Of a DNA stretch of 64,000 nucleotides, positions 22,236-30,666 are shown one piece after another. A program made the position numbers and the translations under genes. The stretch is from Streptomyces sp. D2-8 (lineage in GTDB: Bacteria; Actinomycetota; Actinomycetes; Streptomycetales; Streptomycetaceae). Within the stretch, counting starts at the first letter, position 1. Each line of letters opens with the position of its first letter. The stretch covers positions 310,001 to 374,000 of the forward strand of contig NZ_JAAHBP010000001.1 of assembly GCF_023184515.1 (NCBI RefSeq), read 5' to 3'. Below the pieces are notes generated by a model, which ran no database searches, was not told the origin of the DNA, and saw only the letters and a program-made list of their open reading frames with translations.

Positions 22236-22349
22236 CGCGGGTGGTCCGGCTGCTGCCGGGGGTCCGGGGGTCGTCCCCCGGGCAGGCACAGTCAGCCTGG
22301 GCAGCAAGGGCTGTTCTCGCGGTTGAAGGACGCCTTCAACGGGCGCTGA
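22178..22349 (+). repeat. Exact 58-bp direct repeat of the dnaJ 3' end
   Basis: Bases 22178-22235 (the last 19 codons plus stop of dnaJ) recur without mismatch at 22292-22349. The second copy is not attached to any gene. Between the copies lies a GC hairpin. It looks like a recent local duplication or a scar of recombination. Confidence 0.92.
22264..22281 (+). terminator. GC-rich hairpin after dnaJ
   Basis: CCGGGGG and CCCCCGG pair perfectly around the tetraloop TCGT, 29 bp after the dnaJ stop and between the two copies of the 58-bp repeat. There is no U-tract, which is normal for streptomycete terminators. Confidence 0.55.
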
Positions 22350-22426
22350 GACCGAGCGTGCTTCTGGTCTATGCCAGTCGGCAGGCCGGTTTCGGAGTTG
22401 TTCGGAGGACGTGACAACATGCGGTC

Positions 22427-23500
22427 ATGTCCTCCGCACTGACCGATCTCTTCCCCCTCCCGATCGTGCAGGCCCCCATGGCGGGCGGCGTCTCCGTGCC
22501 GCAGCTCGCCGCCGCCGTGTGCGAAGCGGGTGGGCTCGGTTTCCTCGCCGCCGGGTACAAGACCGCCGACGGGATGTACCAGGAGATCAAGCAGCTCCGG
22601 AGCCTCACCGCCAGGCCCTTCGGCGTCAATGTCTTCATGCCGCAGCCGGAGTACGCCGACCCCGCCGCCGTCGACGTCTACGCCCACCAGCTGGCCGGCG
22701 AGGCCACCTGGTACGAGGCCGAGCTCGGCGATCCGGACAGCGGACGCGACGACGGCTTCGAGGCCAAGCTCGTGGTGCTGCGCGACAACCCCGTGCCGGT
22801 GGTGTCGTTCCACTTCGGAGTGCCGAGCCGTGAGGTCGTCGACGCCCTGCACCGCGGCGGCACCTTCGTCCTGGCCGCCGCGACGACTCCCGACGAGGCC
22901 CGGGCCGTCGAGCGGGCGGGCGCGGACGGGGTCATCGCCCAGGGCGTCGAGGCCGGCGGCCATCAGGGCACGCACCGGGACATCCCCGAGACGGACGGTT
23001 CCGGCATCGGGCTGCTGTCGCTGGTCGCCCAGGTCCGCGAAGCCGTGAGCATCCCGATCGTCGCCGCCGGCGGCATCATGCGCGGCGGCCAGATCGCCGC
23101 GGTCCTCGCGGCCGGCGCGAGCGCCGCCCAGCTGGGCACCGCCTTCCTCGCCACCCACGAGTCCGGCGCGAACGCCCTGCACAAGCAGGCGCTGACCAAC
23201 CCCCTGTTCGTCCGCACGGAGTTGACCCGGGCGTTCTCCGGCCGGCCCGCACGCGGCCTCGTCAACCGCTTCCTGCGCGAGCACGGCCCGTACGCGCCCG
23301 CCGCCTACCCCGAGATCCACCACCTCACCTCGCCGCTGCGCAAGGCCGCCGCCAAGGCCGGTGACGCGCAGGGCATGGCGCTGTGGGCCGGACAGGGGCA
23401 CCGGATGGCGCGGGAGCTGCCCGCCGGACAGCTCGTGGAGGTGCTGGCCGGTGAACTGGCCACCGCCAGGGCTTCGTTGACGGGCGGGGGCGTGCTGTGA
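22427..23500 (+). CDS. Nitronate monooxygenase (NPD family, FMN-dependent)
   Basis: 357 residues. The start IVQAPMAGGVSVPQLAAAVCEAGGLGFLAAGY is the FMN-binding beginning of class I nitronate monooxygenases and 2-nitropropane dioxygenases. Also present are HFG near position 127 (VVSFHFGVPS), GVIAQGVEAGGHQG with the conserved His, and the phosphate-binding PIVAAGGIMRGGQIAAVLAAGA. The enzyme detoxifies alkyl nitronates such as propionate 3-nitronate. It overlaps the next gene by four bases (GTGA), so they are translationally coupled even though their functions look unrelated. An FabK-like role cannot be excluded from sequence alone. Confidence 0.9.
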   Translation: MSSALTDLFPLPIVQAPMAGGVSVPQLAAAVCEAGGLGFLAAGYKTADGMYQEIKQLRSLTARPFGVNVFMPQPEYADPAAVDVYAHQLAGEATWYEAELGDPDSGRDDGFEAKLVVLRDNPVPVVSFHFGVPSREVVDALHRGGTFVLAAATTPDEARAVERAGADGVIAQGVEAGGHQGTHRDIPETDGSGIGLLSLVAQVREAVSIPIVAAGGIMRGGQIAAVLAAGASAAQLGTAFLATHESGANALHKQALTNPLFVRTELTRAFSGRPARGLVNRFLREHGPYAPAAYPEIHHLTSPLRKAAAKAGDAQGMALWAGQGHRMARELPAGQLVEVLAGELATARASLTGGGVL

Positions 23501-24237
23501 CCGCGCCGGTGTTCGTGGTCGAGCATTTCGACGCGGGCGGCGGCGGCCGGTACGTCCTCGACGGGCCGGAGGGACGGCACGCCGTCTCCGTGAAGCGGCT
23601 GCGGGCCGGAGAGGACGTCGTCCTCACGGACGGGGCGGGCCGCTGGGCGGACTGCGTCGTACTCGACACGGAAGGCAAGGACCGGCTGATCCTCCGGCTG
23701 GACTCGGTGCACGAGGAGTCCCCGGAGCAGCCCCGGGTCACCGTCGTCCAGGCGCTGCCCAAGGGCGACCGGGGGGAACTCGCCGTCGAGACCATGACCG
23801 AGGTCGGCGTCGACGTGATCGTGCCGTGGGCGGCGGCGCGTTGCATCACGCAGTGGAAGGGCGAACGCGGGGCCAAGGCGCTGGGCAAGTGGCGGGCGAC
23901 GGCCCGGGAGGCCGGCAAGCAGTCCCGCCGGGTGCGCTTCCCGGAGGTCGCGGACGCGGCTACGACCAAGCAGGTCGCCTCCCTGCTGGCGGGGGCGGAG
24001 TTCGCCGCCGTGCTGCACGAGAGCGGGGATGCGCCGCTCGCCACGGCCGAACTGCCGTCCACCGGCGAGATCGTGCTGGTCGTGGGGCCCGAGGGGGGCG
24101 TGGCGCCGGAGGAGCTGGCGCTGTTCGAGGAGGCAGGGGCCGCGGCCTACCGCCTCGGGCGCAGTGTGCTGCGCACATCGACTGCCGGGACGGCCGCCGC
24201 GGCCGTGCTCCTGGCACGCACCGGACGCTGGTCCTGA
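23497..24237 (+). CDS. rsmE: 16S rRNA (uracil(1498)-N3)-methyltransferase
   Basis: 246 residues from GTG 23497, overlapping the upstream stop. An N-terminal PUA-like domain (HAVSVKRLRAGEDVVLTDG) precedes a SPOUT knot with VVGPEGGVAPEELALFEEAG and YRLGRSVLRTSTAG, the SAM-binding signatures of RsmE. Lys-rich ARCITQWKGERGAKAL matches the family's WKS-like catalytic-loop region. It methylates U1498 in the decoding centre of the small subunit. Placement after dnaJ is conserved in many bacteria; here nitronate monooxygenase is inserted between. Confidence 0.95.
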   Translation: MTAPVFVVEHFDAGGGGRYVLDGPEGRHAVSVKRLRAGEDVVLTDGAGRWADCVVLDTEGKDRLILRLDSVHEESPEQPRVTVVQALPKGDRGELAVETMTEVGVDVIVPWAAARCITQWKGERGAKALGKWRATAREAGKQSRRVRFPEVADAATTKQVASLLAGAEFAAVLHESGDAPLATAELPSTGEIVLVVGPEGGVAPEELALFEEAGAAAYRLGRSVLRTSTAGTAAAAVLLARTGRWS

Positions 24238-24280
24238 CCGTTCCCAGGGACTGAGCGGGAGTGAGTCCTGTTGCTGCGAG

Positions 24281-24412
24281 GAGATCACGACGCGCGGCGC
24301 CACGGTGCTGCACGGCCCCGTGCCCATGACGGACCGCATGCGGGTGGCGCATCTCAAGGACCCCGAGGACAACGTGGTGGAGCTCCAGGAGTGGCTGCTG
24401 CTGCGCGGCTGA
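24281..24412 (+). pseudogene. C-terminal remnant of a VOC (glyoxalase-like) protein
   Basis: The reading frame ending at 24412 encodes TTRGATVLHGPVPMTDRM, then HLKDPEDNVVELQEW. This is the final strand of a vicinal-oxygen-chelate domain, with the metal-ligand Glu in VVELQEW. No start or N-terminal half is found before it; the frame simply runs out of the rsmE sequence. About 40 residues remain of a usual ~120, so it is probably the remains of a deleted gene. Confidence 0.5.
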
Positions 24413-24461
24413 CGCCTTTGCGCCCTACCGCGCGGCCCCCGTCAGTGGCAGGCTCCCCTCC

Positions 24462-25007
24462 ATGGTGGCTTCGACGAGGAACCGACCGGGGCCGCGCGGT
24501 CGGCGCGTGGCGGTCGCGGCGACGTTCGCCGCGCTGGCGGTGGGCGGCGCCGTCGCCTGCGAACCCGGCAGCATCAGCTCCGCGTCCGTCGCGTACACCA
24601 CCGACGAGACGGTGACCAAGGAGCTCAACCGGCAGAAGGCGGGCGTGCGTTGGCTCACGTGCACCGCCTCCTACGGGGAGAACGGCGGGAAGTCGTCACC
24701 CTCGGCGCGGGAGCGGACCGTCGCGACCGTCGACTGCGAGGGCGAGACCGACGACGGCAAGGACATCACCGTCGACGGCAAGGTCACCCACGCGGTGGAC
24801 GGGGCATGTGTGCGCGGGAAGATCACCGCCAAGGTGGACGGCAAGGTGTGGTTCGAGGTCGACGGGCTCGGCGACTGCGACTCCACCAGCCCGCCCCCCG
24901 TCGGCGGGCCCCCGAACGGGCAGCCCGGGCCGACCGTCACCGTGACCGTCACCCAGACCATCTGGTGCGAGCAGTATCCGGACTGCCGTCCCGTCGAGGG
25001 CAAGTGA
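24462..25007 (+). CDS. Putative secreted lipoprotein, hypothetical
   Basis: 181 residues. A basic N-terminus (RNRPGPRGRR) and a hydrophobic stretch end in GGAVAC, a lipobox-like site with Cys33. The mature part contains four more Cys that could form disulphides (LTCTASYG, TVDCEGE, GACVRGK, GDCDST). A proline/glycine linker and a thr/val stretch (PTVTVTVTQT) follow, closing with CEQYPDC. It is likely anchored to the outer face of the membrane. No function is recognised. It lies 46 bp upstream of the tricorn protease gene on the same strand. Confidence 0.8.
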   Translation: MVASTRNRPGPRGRRVAVAATFAALAVGGAVACEPGSISSASVAYTTDETVTKELNRQKAGVRWLTCTASYGENGGKSSPSARERTVATVDCEGETDDGKDITVDGKVTHAVDGACVRGKITAKVDGKVWFEVDGLGDCDSTSPPPVGGPPNGQPGPTVTVTVTQTIWCEQYPDCRPVEGK

Positions 25008-25052
25008 TCCGAACTCTGTCCGCGCGCGGTCGTCCCTGCATAGGGTGATCAG

Positions 25053-28000
25053 GTGACATTGCCTGCTTACCTCCGGTTCCCCCATGTGCACGGCGACCTG
25101 GTCGCCTTCACCGCCGAGGACGACGTGTGGCTCGCTCCACTCGACGGCGGCCGGGCCTGGCGGGTCAGTGCCGACAACGTGCCGGTGACCCAGCCCCGTA
25201 TCTCACCCGACGGCACCACCATCGCCTGGACCTCCACCCGCGACGGCGCCCCCGAGGTGCTCATCGCCCCGGCCGACGGCGGCCCGGCCAAGCGGCTGAC
25301 GTACTGGGGGAGTGCCAAGACACAGGTGCGCGGCTGGACCCCGGACGGCGAGGTCCTGGCGATCAGCACCCAGGGGCAGGCGAGTCTGCGCCGCACCTGG
25401 GCGCGTGCCGTCCCGCTGGACGGCGGCCCGGCCACCACCCTGCCGTACGGGCCCGTCGGCGACGTCGCCCACGGCCCGCACACGGTGCTGCTGTCCGCGC
25501 CGATGGGCCGGGAGGCGGCCTGGTGGAAGCGGTACCGCGGCGGTACGGCGGGCAAGCTGTGGATCGACCCCGAGGACAACGGGGAGTTCGTGCGGCTGCA
25601 CGAGGACATCGACGGCAACATCGAGTACCCGTTGTGGGTGGGGGACCGGATCGCCTTCCTCTCCGACCACGAGGGCACCGGAGCGCTCTACTCCTCCCTC
25701 GCCGACGGGTCCGACCTGCGCCGCCACACGCCACTCGACGGCTTCTACGCCCGGCACGCCGCGAGCGACGGCATCCGCGTCGTCTACTCCAGCGCCGGTG
25801 AGCTGTGGGTGCTGGACGACCTGGAGGGGGCCGAGCCGCGGCGGCTGGAGGTGCGGCTGGGCGGACAGCGCGTCGATCTTCAGCCGTTCCCGGTGAACGC
25901 CTCCCGGTGGTTCGGGTCGGCGTCCCCGGACCACACCGCGCGCGGCAGCGCGGTCGCCGTACGCGGCTCCGTGCACTGGGTCACCCACCGCTCCGGCCCG
26001 GCCCGCGCGCTGGCCGCGACGCCCGGTGTACGGGCCCGGCTGCCGCGGACGTTCCGCGCGGACGGCGAGCAGTGGGTGGTGTGGGTGACGGACGCCGAGG
26101 GCGACGACGCCCTGGAGTTCGCGCCCGCCACCGGACTCGCCCCGGGGGCCACACCCCGCCGGCTCGCCGCCGGGCAGCTCGGCCGGGTGCTGGACCTCGC
26201 CATGGCGCCCGACGGCAGCCGAGCCGCCGTGTCCTGCCACGACGGGCGCCTGCTGCTGGTGGAGCGCGAGACGGGCGAGGTGCGGGAGGTCGACCGCAGC
26301 GAGGACGGTGATGTGTCGGGCCTCGTCTTCTCGCCCGACTCGTCCTGGCTGGCCTGGTCCCACCCGGGCCCCCGGCCCCTCTGTCAGCTGAAACTCGCCA
26401 ACACCACCGACCTGTCGGTCACCGAGGCCACCCCGCTGCGCTTCCAGGACTACGCGCCCGCGTTCACGATGGACGGCAAGCACCTCGCGTTCCTGTCGAC
26501 CCGCTCCTTCGACCCGGTCTACGACGAGCACGTCTTCGACCTGGCCTTCGTGGAGGGCGCCCGGCCGCATCTGATCACCCTCGCGGCCACCACGCCCTCC
26601 CCGTTCGGGCCGCAGCGGCACGGCCGGTCCTTCGAGACGCCCGACCGGGAGGAGACCCCCGACAGCGAGGGCACCCCCACCACCCGCATCGACCTCGAAG
26701 GCCTCGCCGACCGCATCGTGCCCTTCCCGGTCGAGGCGGCGCGCTACACCAACCTGCGCGCCGCCAAGGACGGCGTCCTGTGGCTGCGCCACCCGGTCGC
26801 CGGGGTGCTCGGCGCGTCCCGGGCCGCCCCGGACGACCCCGAACCCAAGTCCGAGCTGGAGCGCTACGACCTCGCCCAGCAGCGCATCGAGCATCTCGCC
26901 GTCGACGCCGACCACTTCGCGGTCAGCGGCGACGGCAAGCGGGTGCTGCTGTGGACCGACGGGCGGCTGAAGGTCGTCCCCAGCGACCGGCGCGCCTCGA
27001 GCGACGACGACAGCGACACCAACATCACCGTCGACCTGGGCCGCGTACGCCAGTTCGTCGACCCGGCGGCCGAGTGGCGCCAGATGTTCGACGAGAACGG
27101 CCGCATCATGCGGGACCACTTCTGGCGGCCCGACATGAGCGGCGTCGACTGGGACGGCGTCCTCGACCGCTACCGCCCGGTCGTGGAGCGGCTCGCCACC
27201 CATGACGACCTGGTCGACCTGCTGTGGGAGGTGCAGGGCGAACTGGGCACCTCGCACGCCTACGTCATCCCGCGCGGCGGACACGGCCACGGCCCCCGCC
27301 AGGGCCTGCTCGGCGCCGACATCTCCCGCCACGAGGACGGCAGTTGGCGCGTCGACCGCATCCTGCCCTCCGAGACCTCCGACCCGGACGCCCGCAGCCC
27401 GCTGGCCGCGCCGGGTGTCGCGGTGCGCCCGGGGGACGCCATCGTCGCGGTCGCGGGGCAGCCCGTCGATCCCCTCGCCGGGCCCGGCCCGCTGCTGATC
27501 GGCACGGCGAACAAGCCGGTGGAGCTGACCATCTCCCCGTCCGGCGGCGGCGACCCCCGGCACGCCGTCGTCGTCCCGGTCGCCGACGAGGAACCCCTGC
27601 GCTACCACGCCTGGGTCGCCGACCGCCGCGCCTACGTCCACGAGAAGTCCGGCGGCCGCCTCGGCTATCTCCACGTCCCGGACATGCAGGCGCCCGGCTG
27701 GGCCCAGATCCACCGCGACCTGCGCGTCGAGGTCGCCCGGGAGGGTCTGGTCGTCGACGTCCGCGAGAACCGGGGCGGCCACACCTCGCAGCTGGTCGTC
27801 GAGAAGCTGGCCCGCCGCATCGTCGGCTGGGCCGTCCCGCGCGGTATGCGTCCCTACAGCTACCCGGAGGACGCCCCGCGCGGCCCCGTCGTAGCCGTCG
27901 CCAACGAGTTCTCCGGCTCCGACGGCGACATCGTCAACGCGGCCGTCAAGGCCCTGGGCCTCGGCCCGGTCGTCGGCACCCGCACGTGGGGCGGCGTCAT

Positions 28001-28247
28001 CGGCATCGACAGCCGCTACCGTCTCGTCGACGGCACCCTCGTCACCCAGCCCAAGTACGCCTTCTGGCTGGAGGGCTACGAGTGGGGCGTCGAGAACCAC
28101 GGCGTGGACCCGGACGTGGAGATCGTCCAACGCCCCCAGGACTACGCGGCGGGCAGGGACACCCAGCTGGATGAAGCAATCCGACTGGCACTGGAAGCGC
28201 TGGAGGCAGCACCGGCGAAAACGCCCCCGGCTGTGCCGACCTCTTGA
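25053..28247 (+). CDS. Tricorn-type S41 family protease
   Basis: 1064 residues from GTG 25053. Two beta-propeller regions occupy ~1-670 (PRISPDGTTIAWTS, FSPDSSWLAWSHPG, FTMDGKHLAFLSTRSFDPVYDEHVF). C1, PDZ (APGVAVRPGDAIVAVAGQPVD) and C2 domains follow. Catalytic residues line up with those of Thermoplasma tricorn: Ser734-His735 (GTSHAY), nucleophile Ser956 (FSGSDGD) and Glu1014 (WGVENHG). Tricorn cuts oligopeptides, often of proteasomal origin, into di- to tetrapeptides. There is no signal peptide, so it acts in the cytoplasm. The start of intergenic repeat copy B touches its stop codon. Confidence 0.93.
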   Translation: MTLPAYLRFPHVHGDLVAFTAEDDVWLAPLDGGRAWRVSADNVPVTQPRISPDGTTIAWTSTRDGAPEVLIAPADGGPAKRLTYWGSAKTQVRGWTPDGEVLAISTQGQASLRRTWARAVPLDGGPATTLPYGPVGDVAHGPHTVLLSAPMGREAAWWKRYRGGTAGKLWIDPEDNGEFVRLHEDIDGNIEYPLWVGDRIAFLSDHEGTGALYSSLADGSDLRRHTPLDGFYARHAASDGIRVVYSSAGELWVLDDLEGAEPRRLEVRLGGQRVDLQPFPVNASRWFGSASPDHTARGSAVAVRGSVHWVTHRSGPARALAATPGVRARLPRTFRADGEQWVVWVTDAEGDDALEFAPATGLAPGATPRRLAAGQLGRVLDLAMAPDGSRAAVSCHDGRLLLVERETGEVREVDRSEDGDVSGLVFSPDSSWLAWSHPGPRPLCQLKLANTTDLSVTEATPLRFQDYAPAFTMDGKHLAFLSTRSFDPVYDEHVFDLAFVEGARPHLITLAATTPSPFGPQRHGRSFETPDREETPDSEGTPTTRIDLEGLADRIVPFPVEAARYTNLRAAKDGVLWLRHPVAGVLGASRAAPDDPEPKSELERYDLAQQRIEHLAVDADHFAVSGDGKRVLLWTDGRLKVVPSDRRASSDDDSDTNITVDLGRVRQFVDPAAEWRQMFDENGRIMRDHFWRPDMSGVDWDGVLDRYRPVVERLATHDDLVDLLWEVQGELGTSHAYVIPRGGHGHGPRQGLLGADISRHEDGSWRVDRILPSETSDPDARSPLAAPGVAVRPGDAIVAVAGQPVDPLAGPGPLLIGTANKPVELTISPSGGGDPRHAVVVPVADEEPLRYHAWVADRRAYVHEKSGGRLGYLHVPDMQAPGWAQIHRDLRVEVAREGLVVDVRENRGGHTSQLVVEKLARRIVGWAVPRGMRPYSYPEDAPRGPVVAVANEFSGSDGDIVNAAVKALGLGPVVGTRTWGGVIGIDSRYRLVDGTLVTQPKYAFWLEGYEWGVENHGVDPDVEIVQRPQDYAAGRDTQLDEAIRLALEALEAAPAKTPPAVPTS

Positions 28248-28312
28248 GGGGCGCGGGGCTGTGTCGATGTGCGGCTCCGCCGCGGGGCGCGACCAGCCAC
28301 AACGCACCCGCA
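28248..28312 (+). repeat. Streptomyces intergenic repeat, copy B
   Basis: GGGGCGCGGGGCTGTGTCGA, then TGTGCGGCTCCGCCGCG, then GACCAGCCACAACGCACC. It is homologous to the element at 9915-9982 in opposite orientation and begins directly after the tricorn stop. Its inner GCGGCTCCGCCGC can fold, and it may end the transcript before the HIT gene. Confidence 0.7.
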
Positions 28313-28369
28313 CCCGACGACGATACGATGCCCGAGTCGGACCGAATTCGGCCAACCCCCGGAGGAAAC

Positions 28370-28723
28370 ATGGCAGGGGAGCCCCAGGAAGACTGCCTGT
28401 TCTGCAAGATCGTCGCAGGCACCATCCCGGCGACCATCGTCCGCCAGACGGAGACGACCATCGCGTTTCGCGACATCAACCCGCAGGCCCCCACCCACGT
28501 CCTGGTCATCCCCAAGGCGCACTACGAGAACGCCGCCGCCCTCGCCGCCGCCGACCCGGCCCTCACCGCCGACGTGCTCCGCGAGGCCCAGGCCGTCGCC
28601 GACGAGGAGAAGCTGGAGAGCTTCCGCCTCGTCTTCAACACCGGCAGCGGCGCCGGCCAGACGGTCTGGCACGTGCACGCCCACGTGCTCGGCGGCCGCG
28701 GCCTCGACTGGCCCCCGGGGTAA
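28370..28723 (+). CDS. HIT-family nucleotide-binding hydrolase (HINT type)
   Basis: 117 residues from ATG 28370 with GGAGGA upstream. The zinc-like pair DCLFCKIVAG and the catalytic histidine triad H101-V-H103-A-H105 (WHVHAHVLGG) identify a HINT/HIT protein. Such proteins hydrolyse adenosine phosphoramidates and aminoacyl-AMP-type compounds. Length is standard. The stop is six bases before the rnz TTG start, so it heads an HIT-rnz-deaminase unit. The biological substrate is not deducible. Confidence 0.93.
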   Translation: MAGEPQEDCLFCKIVAGTIPATIVRQTETTIAFRDINPQAPTHVLVIPKAHYENAAALAAADPALTADVLREAQAVADEEKLESFRLVFNTGSGAGQTVWHVHAHVLGGRGLDWPPG

Positions 28724-28729
28724 TCCGCC

Positions 28730-29638
28730 TTGTCCGTACGTGAACTCGTGGTCCTCGGCACCGCCAGCCAGGTCCCGACCCGGCACCGCAACCACAACGG
28801 CTACCTGCTGCGCTGGGACGGCGAGGGCATCCTGTTCGACCCCGGCGAGGGCACGCAGCGCCAGATGCTGCGCGCCGGGGTCGCCGCGCACGACCTGAAC
28901 CGGATCTGCGTCACACACTTCCACGGCGACCACTCCCTCGGCCTCGCCGGTGTGATCCAGCGCATCAACCTCGACCGGGTCCCGCACGAGATCACCGCCC
29001 ACTACCCCCGCTCCGGGCAGCGCTTCTTCGACCGGCTCCGGTACGCCACCGCCTACCGCGAGACCGTCGGCATCACGGAGGCCCCGGTCGACGCCGACGG
29101 GCCCCTCGCCCGCACCGGCGGCTACACGCTTCAGGCCCGGAAGCTGTCGCACCCGGTGGAGTCGTACGGGTACCGGATCGTCGAGCCCGACGGCCGCCGC
29201 ATGCTGCCCGAGCGGCTCGCCGCGCACGGCATCAAGGGCCCGGACGTCGGCCGGATCCAGCGCGAGGGCTCGCTCGGCGGGGTTCCCCTCGACGCCGTCA
29301 GCGAGACGCGGCGCGGGCAGCGCTTCGCGTTCGTCATGGACACCCGGCTGTGCGACGGCGTGGACGCGCTCGCCGAGGGCTGCGACATGCTCGTCATCGA
29401 GTCGACGTTCCTCGACGAGGACGAGGAACTCGCCGTCGAGCACGGACATCTGACAGCAGGTCAGGCCGCGCGGGTGGCCCGGGACGGCGGGGTGCGGCAC
29501 CTCGTGCTGACCCACTTCAGCCAGCGCTACACCGACCGTGGGGGAGAGTTCGAGCGGCAGGCACGGGCCGCAGGGTACGACGGTGAGCTGACCGTCGCCC
29601 ACGATCTACTGAGAGTGCCGGTTCCGAAGCGTCGGTGA
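28730..29638 (+). CDS. rnz: Ribonuclease Z
   Basis: 302 residues from TTG 28730 ([17 protein letters not shown]). The metal site H63-x-H65-x-D67-H68 in [10 protein letters not shown], plus later [20 protein letters not shown] (with the AxDHGH-like [10 protein letters not shown]) and LTHFSQRY, are the tRNase Z signatures. The enzyme removes the 3' trailer from tRNA precursors. It is of the short form and of normal length. Its stop overlaps the GTG of the following deaminase gene by four bases. Confidence 0.95.
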   Translation: MSVRELVVLGTASQVPTRHRNHNGYLLRWDGEGILFDPGEGTQRQMLRAGVAAHDLNRICVTHFHGDHSLGLAGVIQRINLDRVPHEITAHYPRSGQRFFDRLRYATAYRETVGITEAPVDADGPLARTGGYTLQARKLSHPVESYGYRIVEPDGRRMLPERLAAHGIKGPDVGRIQREGSLGGVPLDAVSETRRGQRFAFVMDTRLCDGVDALAEGCDMLVIESTFLDEDEELAVEHGHLTAGQAARVARDGGVRHLVLTHFSQRYTDRGGEFERQARAAGYDGELTVAHDLLRVPVPKRR

Positions 29639-30651
29639 AACGGCCGTACGATGAATTGATGTCCCTCCCCAAAGCCGAACTGCACCTTCACATCGAAGGC
29701 ACCCTGGAACCGGAACTCGCTTTCGAGCTTGCCGCGCGCAACGGCGTCACGCTGCCGTACGCCGACACCGACGAGCTGCGCGAGGCCTACCGGTTCGAGG
29801 ACCTGCAGTCCTTCCTGAACCTGTACTACGAACTCATGGCCGTCCTGCGCACCGAGCGGGACTTCGAGGACCTGGCGAACGCCTATCTCGCCCGGGCCGC
29901 CGCGCAGGGCGTGCGGCACGCGGAGATCTTCTTCGACCCGCAGGCCCACACCGGCCGCGGGCTGGAGATCGGCACGGTGGTCGAGGGGCTGTGGCGCGCG
30001 CTGGGGAGCAGCGAGGCCAACCACGGCGTCTCGACCCGGCTGATCCTGTGCTTCCTGCGCGACGAGTCCGCCGAGTCGGCCCTGGCCACGCTGGACGCGG
30101 CCAAGCCGTACCTGGACCGGATCACCGGTGTCGGCCTCGACTCCGCCGAGGTCGGGCACCCTCCGGTGAAGTTCCGCGAGGTCTACGAGGCGGCCGCCGC
30201 GCTCGGTCTGCGGCGGGTCGCCCACGCCGGTGAGGAGGGCCCGCCGGAGTACATCACCGAGGCGCTGGACGTCCTCGGCGTCGAGCGGGTCGACCACGGG
30301 CTGCGCTGCGTGGAGGATCCCGCGCTGGTGGAGCGGCTGGTGCGCGACCGGGTGCCGCTGACGCTGTGCCCGCTGTCCAACGTCCGGCTGCGCACGGTCG
30401 ACACCCTCGCCGACCACCCTCTGCCCGCCATGCTGGACGCCGGCCTCATGTGCACGGTCAACTCCGACGACCCGGCCTACTTCGGCGGTTACGCCGGCGA
30501 CAACTTCGACGCCGTGCGCGCCACCCTCGGCCTCACCGACGAGCGGCTGCGGGAGCTCGCCCGCAACTCCTTCCTGGCCTCCTTCCTGGAGGACGACGAG
30601 GAGCTGCGGGCGCGGTATCTCGCCGAGGTCGAGGCCTACACCTTCGCGTAG
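29635..30651 (+). CDS. Adenine/adenosine deaminase family protein
   Basis: 338 residues from GTG 29635, overlapping rnz; an ATG at 29659 (MSLPKAEL) is the alternative start. Zinc ligands are in ELHLHIEG (His17, His19), VAHAGEEG and NSDDPAYF. The catalytic Glu is in AGEEG and the conserved His in ERVDHGLRC. It is usually labelled adenosine deaminase. However, the [11 protein letters not shown] start and CPLSNVRLR are closer to the Ade/AAH1 adenine deaminase branch than to ADA proteins, which show HxHLDG. It would then make hypoxanthine from adenine. Substrate choice is inferred. Confidence 0.88.
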   Translation: MKRPYDELMSLPKAELHLHIEGTLEPELAFELAARNGVTLPYADTDELREAYRFEDLQSFLNLYYELMAVLRTERDFEDLANAYLARAAAQGVRHAEIFFDPQAHTGRGLEIGTVVEGLWRALGSSEANHGVSTRLILCFLRDESAESALATLDAAKPYLDRITGVGLDSAEVGHPPVKFREVYEAAAALGLRRVAHAGEEGPPEYITEALDVLGVERVDHGLRCVEDPALVERLVRDRVPLTLCPLSNVRLRTVDTLADHPLPAMLDAGLMCTVNSDDPAYFGGYAGDNFDAVRATLGLTDERLRELARNSFLASFLEDDEELRARYLAEVEAYTFA

Positions 30652-30666
30652 GCCTCTTCGCAGACC

